A stretch of 12,767 nt of DNA from CALFUK01 sp964450495 (lineage in GTDB: Bacteria; Bacteroidota; Bacteroidia; Chitinophagales; Saprospiraceae): contig CAYVFU010000122.1 of assembly GCA_964450495.1 (NCBI GenBank), positions 1 to 12,767 of the forward strand, written 5' to 3'. Made by a program: the position numbers and the translations under genes. Below the pieces are notes generated by a model, which saw only the letters and a list, made by a program, of their open reading frames with translations, had not been told where the DNA came from and did not search any database. Shown in pieces: positions 7,407 to 12,767 of the stretch; the stretch's first letter is position 1, and each line of letters starts with the position of its first letter.

Positions 7407-8816
7407 ATGAAAACACGTATTCATTGCACCATGCTTGTCATGGTATTATTAACACTGGGAACAACACCACTTATTGCTCAGCTTGAAGTCGAATATGATT
7501 CTGGCGTGATTCCTCATATTAAGCTGATAGAAACAGATGCAGGTTCTGCGTTTGGCAGACTGATGTTTCAAAATCAATCACCAGGTAACTGGACGATTGC
7601 TGCCAGAGACGGAACAGCCGCAGATTTCAATATTTTTCACACAACAACTGGAAATACTGGAATAAACTACATAAATATTGATGCTACAGATGATGTCGTG
7701 AGAGTGAATAGTAGCGTTGATGTGATTGAACACGATCTGAAAGTCAGTGGTACTGATCCTGATTTAATTTTAAGCGCATCAGGCGATAATGATCCTGCCA
7801 TTCTTTTTGGTGACAATGGAGGAACTGGAGATGCAAGGATATGGTACAGCTCCAATGCGGATAATTTAAATATCGGTACAAGTACGACTTTTCCAGATAT
7901 GACTATTGATGGTGACGGTAGAGTATCCATAAATGAAACCAACGATATACAATCTCAGCTAACAATCAAGGCTAATGCGAGTAATACAGTTATTCCTGCT
8001 CACCTCGATTTATTTGAAAATAATAACAGTGGATATGGTGTGTTGCGATACAGAAATTTTACTTCTGGACAGATTGATGGAGTCTCAAATGGGTCTTTCA
8101 CTGCAGAAGCTAATGGTGTGTATGCTGCTGGAATAACAGGAGCTGCGGATTATCGGATCAGATATTCTTTGGATAACTCAGAAGCTGGGAAAGTAGATAT
8201 TTTATCCGCAGTATTTGCGTACAGAGATCATAACAATGATCCAGAAGCTAATGCACGTGATGAAAGAGTTGGTATACGTACTGCTGATCCAATAACTGAC
8301 CTCCATTTAGTGCACAAAAATGGAGTTGAAGGACACGGCTTTCGCATAGAACATGAAGGTGCAAATAATCGTTGGTGGAAAATGTATGTCTCTGATGCCG
8401 CAGGAACACTATCATTTAGAAACGATGCTAGTCCTACTTCAAATGTGGGAACCTTTGCAACTAATGGATCATATACTGCAAGTGATTTACGCTTAAAGAG
8501 AGACATTAAAGATTCTACTTATGGATTGTCTGAAGTTTTGAAAATGAATGCTAAAACCTATCACTATAAATCTGATAGTAAGGACGCTAAAAAGAGCATT
8601 GGTTTTATAGCGCAAGACATCAATGACATTAGTCCTGAATTAGTGTTTTATGATGATGAAGTGGATCAGTATAGTTTGAATTATGCTGCTATAAATGTCA
8701 TTACCGTGAAAGCTATCCAAGAGCAGCAAGACATCATTGATACTCAAAAGGCTGAGCTCGATAGTGTAAAAGCTGAACTTGCTGAAATTAAAAAAATGTT
8801 GACAGTCAACAAATAG
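7407..8816 (+). CDS. Secreted fibre-like protein with C-terminal Peptidase_S74 intramolecular chaperone
   Basis: This 469-residue protein has a Sec signal peptide ending near LIA-Q (cleavage after about residue 24). Residues 25-340 are Asn-, Asp- and Gly-rich with predicted short beta strands, fibre-like and otherwise unrecognised. A Peptidase_S74 domain starts at SDLRLKRDI (S359 to I367). In this family the Ser and the Lys five residues later form the self-cleavage dyad, here S359 and K364, both intact. The motif IGFIAQDI follows, as usual. The last 39 or so residues form a heptad-like coiled coil (EQQDIIDTQKAELDSVKAEL), consistent with trimerisation. In phages this module folds tail spikes and then cuts itself off. 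In Bacteroidota similar genes occur outside phages and encode surface or secreted trimers. There are no phage genes here. Confidence 0.88.
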   Translation: MKTRIHCTMLVMVLLTLGTTPLIAQLEVEYDSGVIPHIKLIETDAGSAFGRLMFQNQSPGNWTIAARDGTAADFNIFHTTTGNTGINYINIDATDDVVRVNSSVDVIEHDLKVSGTDPDLILSASGDNDPAILFGDNGGTGDARIWYSSNADNLNIGTSTTFPDMTIDGDGRVSINETNDIQSQLTIKANASNTVIPAHLDLFENNNSGYGVLRYRNFTSGQIDGVSNGSFTAEANGVYAAGITGAADYRIRYSLDNSEAGKVDILSAVFAYRDHNNDPEANARDERVGIRTADPITDLHLVHKNGVEGHGFRIEHEGANNRWWKMYVSDAAGTLSFRNDASPTSNVGTFATNGSYTASDLRLKRDIKDSTYGLSEVLKMNAKTYHYKSDSKDAKKSIGFIAQDINDISPELVFYDDEVDQYSLNYAAINVITVKAIQEQQDIIDTQKAELDSVKAELAEIKKMLTVNK

Positions 8817-8848
8817 GATGCTTCTCATCAAACTTGAAATCTCTTAAA

Positions 8849-8889
8849 TATATAGAGGCCTTACCATTCATTGGTGAGGTCTCTATATA
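8849..8889 (+). terminator. Long hairpin after the S74 gene
   Basis: A 17-bp stem (8849-8865 with 8873-8889, two G-T wobbles, no mismatches) encloses a 7-nt loop, ATTCATT. It starts 33 bp after the S74 stop codon. Neither side carries a U-tract, so it may be a processing or stabilising hairpin rather than a classical intrinsic terminator. Its position at the end of the gene makes a role in 3'-end formation the simplest reading. Confidence 0.6.
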
Positions 8890-8912
8890 CATTACTCTTC
8901 CTCCTCCCTGAT

Positions 8913-9080
8913 ATGATAAAAAAGAAAAGTAAAATCATACCTCTTCATCCGCTCAATCAGAATGATGAAATCATCAAAGGCATCACAAAAGATAATTTGG
9001 AGCAACTGAGTAGAGATCTTGGAGAACTTAAGGATATGATTGATGGTCACTTTGGTGGGGTTGTTGGGGAAGAGGAGTGA
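8913..9080 (+). CDS. Doubtful small ORF (55 aa)
   Basis: It begins with a very basic stretch, MIKKKSK, then has a predicted amphipathic helix (about residues 19-42, IIKGITKDNLEQLSRDLGELK) and an acidic end, GEEE. I recognise no family. An in-frame ATG at 8871 would start inside the loop of the preceding hairpin, so the ATG at 8913 is preferred. The upstream sequence is pyrimidine-rich with no ribosome-binding site visible. It may be a small cytoplasmic protein or a chance ORF. Confidence 0.35.
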   Translation: MIKKKSKIIPLHPLNQNDEIIKGITKDNLEQLSRDLGELKDMIDGHFGGVVGEEE

Positions 9081-9087
9081 ATGGTTA

Positions 9088-9181
9088 AAGTTCAAGATCA
9101 AGTTTTAAGTTCAAGGAGTGGAATGGGTTTCAAGTTCGAGATTTAATTTTAAGGTTAGTGTAAGATCAAGCCTGCCTGCAG
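9088..9181. repeat. Degenerate AAGWTCAAG repeats followed by CCTGCCTGCAG
   Basis: The 9-mer AAGTTCAAG occurs at 9088-9096 and 9107-9115, and AAGATCAAG occurs at 9094-9102 and 9162-9170. A related CAAGTTCGAG lies at 9131-9140. The tract ends in CCTGCCTGCAG. It sits between the end of the plus-strand unit and the end of chrA. Such low-complexity tracts are common in Bacteroidota intergenic DNA. No function is evident. Confidence 0.45.
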
Positions 9182-9213
9182 TAGATAGTTTCATGTTTGA
9201 ATGAAGTTATGAT

Positions 9214-10353
9214 TTATACTAGTGTTAATAAAAATCCTAAGATTGCGCCGCTGAGAACAATGTATGCACTATTGAGTTTTTTGAAGCCGAATACCACGAC
9301 TAAACTTGCAACGGCTATAGCGATTGTTCGCCAATCAGTGAGTGTTTCTTTTCCCATCTCAATACAAACAGCTATGATAAGTGCAACTGCTGCAACATTG
9401 ACAGCATCCAAGAAGGCACTGATCCATTTTGATTTTCTCATTTTGGGAATGAGCGGATTCAACAATAGGACGAACAAGAATGAAGGGAGAAATATACCAA
9501 TGGTAGCAGCAAGTGCGCCATAAATGCCATTCATTTGATAGCCGATGAATGTTGCTGTCGACAATACCGGTCCTGGCGTAAATTGTCCAACTGCAACAGC
9601 ATCCAACAATTCTTGTCTTGTCAACCAACCATTGGCAACTAGCTCCGTATCTAAGTAAGCAAATAAGACATAACCACTTCCATATAGAATCGCTCCTACT
9701 TTTAAAAATGTCAACAGTATTTTTACACTGCCGATGTTTATTTTGGCAAAGAATATTGGCAATAATAAAGGAGCTACGCTGTTGGCTGATGCCATACTGC
9801 TTTTTGCTAAATGGATGGCAAGACCTAGAAATCCGCAGGCAAATAATGCCACAATTTCATTGACACCAAACAGGCAGGCGATAAGTGTAAGTATACCAAG
9901 TGCAGCGAGCAAATTATTTTTAATGGCTTTCTTACCTAGTCTATATGCAGCACTAATAATGATGGCAATAACAGCTGGTTTGATGCCATAGATAAATGGT
10001 TCTACAGCTGGGAGCTGACCATACTTGACGAAAGCCCAAGCAAAAACACAAGTGATGACAACAGCTGGAAAGATGAAACAAATACCTGCAACAAAAAGTC
10101 CTTTCCATCCACCTCTTTCATGGCCACAGTGCATTGTCATCTCTGTGGAATTTGGTCCTGGGATCAGATTTGTCGCACCCATTAGGTCTAGGAAATGCTC
10201 TTGTGTCATCCATTTCCTTTTTTTCACCACTTCATCTTCCATCATGGCGACATGTGATGCAGGACCTCCAAATGCTATGAGCCCTAATTTAAAAAAGAGT
10301 TGAGCAATTTCTTTTAGGGAATTATTTTGAATGGAGTCTTGAGTATTTGCCAT
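9214..10353 (-). CDS. chrA: Chromate transporter ChrA, two-domain (long-chain) CHR family
   Basis: This 379-residue integral membrane protein of the CHR family is known for chromate efflux. The two homologous halves are both visible. The N-terminal half has FGGPASHVAMMEDEVV (28-43) and NLIPGPNSTE (62-71). The C-terminal half has GSGYVLFAYL (225-234), NGWLT (241-245) and GQFTPGPVLSTATFIGY (256-272). Roughly ten hydrophobic segments are present. The length is close to the usual for long-chain members (about 400 residues). It stands alone: no chrB, chrC or other metal-resistance gene is adjacent, so physiological export of chromate or of a related oxyanion such as sulfate is not settled by context. 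It converges with the plus-strand unit on its left. No clear promoter was found in the 217 bp upstream. Confidence 0.92.
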   Translation of the reverse strand: MANTQDSIQNNSLKEIAQLFFKLGLIAFGGPASHVAMMEDEVVKKRKWMTQEHFLDLMGATNLIPGPNSTEMTMHCGHERGGWKGLFVAGICFIFPAVVITCVFAWAFVKYGQLPAVEPFIYGIKPAVIAIIISAAYRLGKKAIKNNLLAALGILTLIACLFGVNEIVALFACGFLGLAIHLAKSSMASANSVAPLLLPIFFAKINIGSVKILLTFLKVGAILYGSGYVLFAYLDTELVANGWLTRQELLDAVAVGQFTPGPVLSTATFIGYQMNGIYGALAATIGIFLPSFLFVLLLNPLIPKMRKSKWISAFLDAVNVAAVALIIAVCIEMGKETLTDWRTIAIAVASLVVVFGFKKLNSAYIVLSGAILGFLLTLV

Positions 10354-10570
10354 GTACTAGCGTGCTGTTTAGAGCTCGTTTTTATCAAACGATACACAAC
10401 TGCAAATATGTAGACATGTTTTGAATTAATGCAATTTCGAAGAGAGATTTAAGACAGATTATGTAGAAGAAGAATGTATTTTATACGTGTTGATAGGCTT
10501 GTCTATAAATTATGAAGATGAATAATTCTTTAAGCAGATGCGGCCCTTTCACTTCTAGTTTAGAAAACCT

Positions 10571-11884
10571 TTACACCTCCACACGATCTATCTGCGCACC
10601 AATAGCATTCAACCTAGTATCGATAGCCTCATATCCTCTGTCAATCTGCTGAATGTTCAAAATGGTGCTTTCTCCTTTTGCCGATAAGGCTGCAATCAAT
10701 AGTGCGACTCCAGCTCTGATATCTGGAGAACTCATGGTGATGCCTCTCAACTGAGCTTCTCGATCTAGCCCAATGACTGTTGCGCGGTGTGGATCACACA
10801 AGATGATTTTGGCGCCCATGTCTATCAGTTTGTCAACAAAGAAGAGTCTGCTTTCAAACATTTTTTGATGGATCAAGACACTTCCTTTTGCTTGCGTAGC
10901 CATCACTAAGAGAATACTCATCAAGTCGGGAGTGAAGCCAGGCCAAGGCGAATCATAAACAGTCAAAATGGATCCATCAATAAACGAACTTATCTCATAT
11001 CTGTCTTGTTCTGGTATGATTAAATCTGTACCATCCCGTTCGAGTTTAACGCCAATTTTTTCAAAGGTCCTCGGGATGATGCCTAGGTCAGCATCGTAAG
11101 CACCTTTGATGGTGATGTCTGATTGTGTCATAGCTGCTAGGCCAATGAAGCTTCCAATTTCGATCATATCTGGAGCGACTTTGTGTGTAGTGCCTCTAAG
11201 GTTTGTGACTCCATTTATGATCAGACGATTGGAACCAATTCCACTGATGTCTGCACCCATCTTATTGAGCATTTTACAGAGTTGCTGTACGTATGGTTCA
11301 CAAGCAGCATTATATATTTCAGTTTGACCTTCTGCTAGCACTGCAGCCATGACAAGATTAGCGGATCCTGTTACAGAGATCTCATCCATAAGGATAAACT
11401 TACCTTTCAATTCAGAACCCTCAAGTAAGTATTTGTCTTCAGCTTCATCGTAGATAAACTTCGCACCAAGTTTTGTAAAGCCATGGAAATGTGTGTCCAG
11501 ATTCCTTCTCCCAATTTTATCGCCACCTGGTTTCGGCAAAAATGCTTTTTTAAATCTGGCGAGTAATGGTCCCATCAACATCACAGAACCGCGAATTTTT
11601 TTGGCGTTGGTTTGGTATTCTTCAGACGCAAAATAGTCTAGATCGACATTTGCAGCTTTGAATACATATTCGTGATCGTCCACTTTTGTAACATCGACAC
11701 CCAGGCCATCTATCAGAGTGATCAATCGTTGTACATCAAGAATATTGGGAAGGTTGCTTATGGTAACTTCTTCATCAGTCAGGAGGACAGCACACAAGAC
11801 TTGCAAGGCTTCGTTTTTGGCACCTTGCGGAATAATGTCACCTGATAGCTTTTTACCACCCTGAACTTTAAATGCATTTGACAT
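10571..11884 (-). CDS. murA: UDP-N-acetylglucosamine 1-carboxyvinyltransferase (MurA), Cys-to-Asp active-site form
   Basis: MurA transfers enolpyruvate from PEP to UDP-GlcNAc, the first committed step of peptidoglycan synthesis, in the cytoplasm. The enzyme starts FKVQGGKKLSGDI, followed by PQGAKNEAL with the conserved substrate-binding Lys and Asn. The active-site loop reads KPGGDKIGRR: Asp (codon 11519-11521, residue 122 from the chosen start) stands where most MurA proteins have Cys, the residue fosfomycin alkylates. The rest, including PDIRAGVALLIAAL, is normal, and the 437-residue length fits the family. An in-frame ATG at 11932 would add 16 residues (MFVDPITF and onward). I chose 11884 because family members begin a few residues before the FKV-GG motif, but either start is possible. 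DUF4290 lies upstream on the same strand, a pairing I recall from other Bacteroidota. Confidence 0.95.
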   Translation of the reverse strand: MSNAFKVQGGKKLSGDIIPQGAKNEALQVLCAVLLTDEEVTISNLPNILDVQRLITLIDGLGVDVTKVDDHEYVFKAANVDLDYFASEEYQTNAKKIRGSVMLMGPLLARFKKAFLPKPGGDKIGRRNLDTHFHGFTKLGAKFIYDEAEDKYLLEGSELKGKFILMDEISVTGSANLVMAAVLAEGQTEIYNAACEPYVQQLCKMLNKMGADISGIGSNRLIINGVTNLRGTTHKVAPDMIEIGSFIGLAAMTQSDITIKGAYDADLGIIPRTFEKIGVKLERDGTDLIIPEQDRYEISSFIDGSILTVYDSPWPGFTPDLMSILLVMATQAKGSVLIHQKMFESRLFFVDKLIDMGAKIILCDPHRATVIGLDREAQLRGITMSSPDIRAGVALLIAALSAKGESTILNIQQIDRGYEAIDTRLNAIGAQIDRVEV

Positions 11885-12069
11885 ATGCTCATTTTTAATC
11901 GTAGGAGCGAAGGTAATTGGATCGACAAACATATTACAATTTTTAATAATGTTTTAAAATATTAATCTTGTAACAATATCTGATCAAAGTTCAGAGCATA
12001 GACTCAGGAATGACTAATCGTGTGGTTAATTCAATTATAAGAGAGTGTTAAGCTAGAATTTGGTTTGGC

Positions 12070-12738
12070 TTATCTCCTTCTCTTCCTGTTGTTGTTATTG
12101 TTTTTCTTTCTACCTTTTCCTGATGATCTACCTTTAGTATTCTGAGGTCTTTTAGGTTTGACGTAAGAAGAAGCAAGGTAATTGATTGGCTCCTCAGGAT
12201 CCATTTCTAATTGTCCATCAGAAATTTCTTTAAGGTCTGCTTTAATCACGTTGTCATTGATGTTTGCTTCGTGATTCCATGTTCGGAAAGCAAGCTTCAT
12301 ATATGAAGCAATGATCTGAGTAAATTCCTTTTTCATCTCAGGATCTTCCATTTCTGTAGCTTTCGCTATCAATGTCTGAACAATGCTGCCGTAGTGCCTG
12401 TAGCGTGATTTGTTTTCTGGGTAGGAAAGAGGGTCAGGTTTGATATTGACAGTTTCTTTACTGATGATAACACCTTCTGGCAATTCTACTTGAAGATCAT
12501 AGTCAGCTATATAAAGGAGGTGATTCCACAATTTTTGTTTGTACTCAGCCACGTTTTTGATTTGTGGCGATACTTGCATCATCAATTGTATAATACCTTC
12601 AACGATACGTTGTCTTTTTGCTTGATCCTCTACAGTTTTTGCATAGTTGATCATGTTCTGAATATTACGGCCATATTCAGATATTTTTAATTTCTCTTGT
12701 TGAGAATTGTAGTCCATTTCGTGTGTCTCACTCATCAT
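12070..12738 (-). CDS. DUF4290 family protein with basic C-terminal tail
   Basis: This 222-residue, probably cytoplasmic, mostly helical protein has a start region (MDYNSQQEKLKISEYGRNIQ) and an interior (YKQKLWNHLLYIADYDLQVELP) typical of DUF4290, a Bacteroidota-restricted family without known function. From about residue 194 it ends in a disordered, strongly basic tail of K, R, G and N with five consecutive Asn residues and a final RKRRR, which could bind nucleic acid or an acidic partner (inference). Three Met codons (residues 1, 2 and 8) could serve as the start. The outermost is given, but Met8 immediately before DYNSQ is equally plausible. It lies 137-185 bp upstream of murA on the same strand, depending on the murA start, so a shared transcript is likely. 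Confidence 0.88.
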   Translation of the reverse strand: MMSETHEMDYNSQQEKLKISEYGRNIQNMINYAKTVEDQAKRQRIVEGIIQLMMQVSPQIKNVAEYKQKLWNHLLYIADYDLQVELPEGVIISKETVNIKPDPLSYPENKSRYRHYGSIVQTLIAKATEMEDPEMKKEFTQIIASYMKLAFRTWNHEANINDNVIKADLKEISDGQLEMDPEEPINYLASSYVKPKRPQNTKGRSSGKGRKKNNNNNRKRRR

Positions 12739-12767
12739 ATATACTTTATTCTACAGTAACAGATTTT

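Noticed and set aside
7407..8816. Prophage remnant or tail-spike locus suggested by the S74 domain.
   Set aside because: The protein has a Sec signal peptide and there are no structural, integrase or lysis genes around it, so a host secreted protein fits better.
12012..12052. A further 11-bp-phased series on the minus strand before murA: CTTAACAC, CTTATAAT, ATTAACCA, GATTAGTC.
   Set aside because: It lacks the TTAACATTAAG core shared by the other two blocks, murA is not an expected phosphate gene, and no good -7 element follows. It also shows that phased TTAA words can arise by chance in AT-rich DNA, which limits confidence in the two reported operators.

Overview
The window looks like chromosomal DNA from a member of the Bacteroidota, possibly a marine or saprospiral-type lineage. 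The evidence is an AT-rich sequence, a TonB-dependent receptor with an N-terminal carboxypeptidase-regulatory-like domain, a DUF4290 gene just upstream of murA, and promoter candidates matching the Bacteroidota -7 consensus TAnnTTTG. Few genes have a recognisable Shine-Dalgarno sequence. The lineage call is inferred from gene content only.

Left part (1-6890), all on the minus strand. Read in the direction of transcription it holds: a tandem direct-repeat operator at 6848-6877 followed by a TAGCTTTG -7 element; a small unrecognised ORF (6482-6811); a Na+/phosphate cotransporter with a PhoU-like tail (4758-6473); a second operator at 4509-4560; a surface-type beta-helix lipoprotein with a Cys-rich stalk (3025-4434); a 940-residue TonB-dependent receptor (99-2921); and a strong intrinsic terminator (4-37). 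The two operators share the 11-mer TTAACATTAAG and have units repeating every 11 bp, as PhoB/Pho-box operators do. I infer a phosphate-starvation module: the receptor and lipoprotein would act at the outer membrane and the cotransporter at the inner membrane. The receptor has no SusD partner, so the lipoprotein may take that role. This is the most interesting part of the window.

Middle part (6890-9213), plus strand. A symmetric hairpin at 6942-6979 separates the divergent units. Next come a stand-alone LuxR/GerE-type DNA-binding protein (74 aa) and a secreted 469-aa protein ending in a Peptidase_S74 self-cleaving chaperone and a coiled coil. A 17-bp hairpin follows, then a doubtful 55-aa ORF and a short tract of degenerate AAGWTCAAG repeats.

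Right part (9214-12738), minus strand. It holds a two-domain ChrA chromate transporter and the pair DUF4290 protein - MurA. This MurA has Asp in place of the active-site Cys, which predicts natural fosfomycin insensitivity. No RNA genes, CRISPR arrays, insertion sequences or prophage structures were seen.
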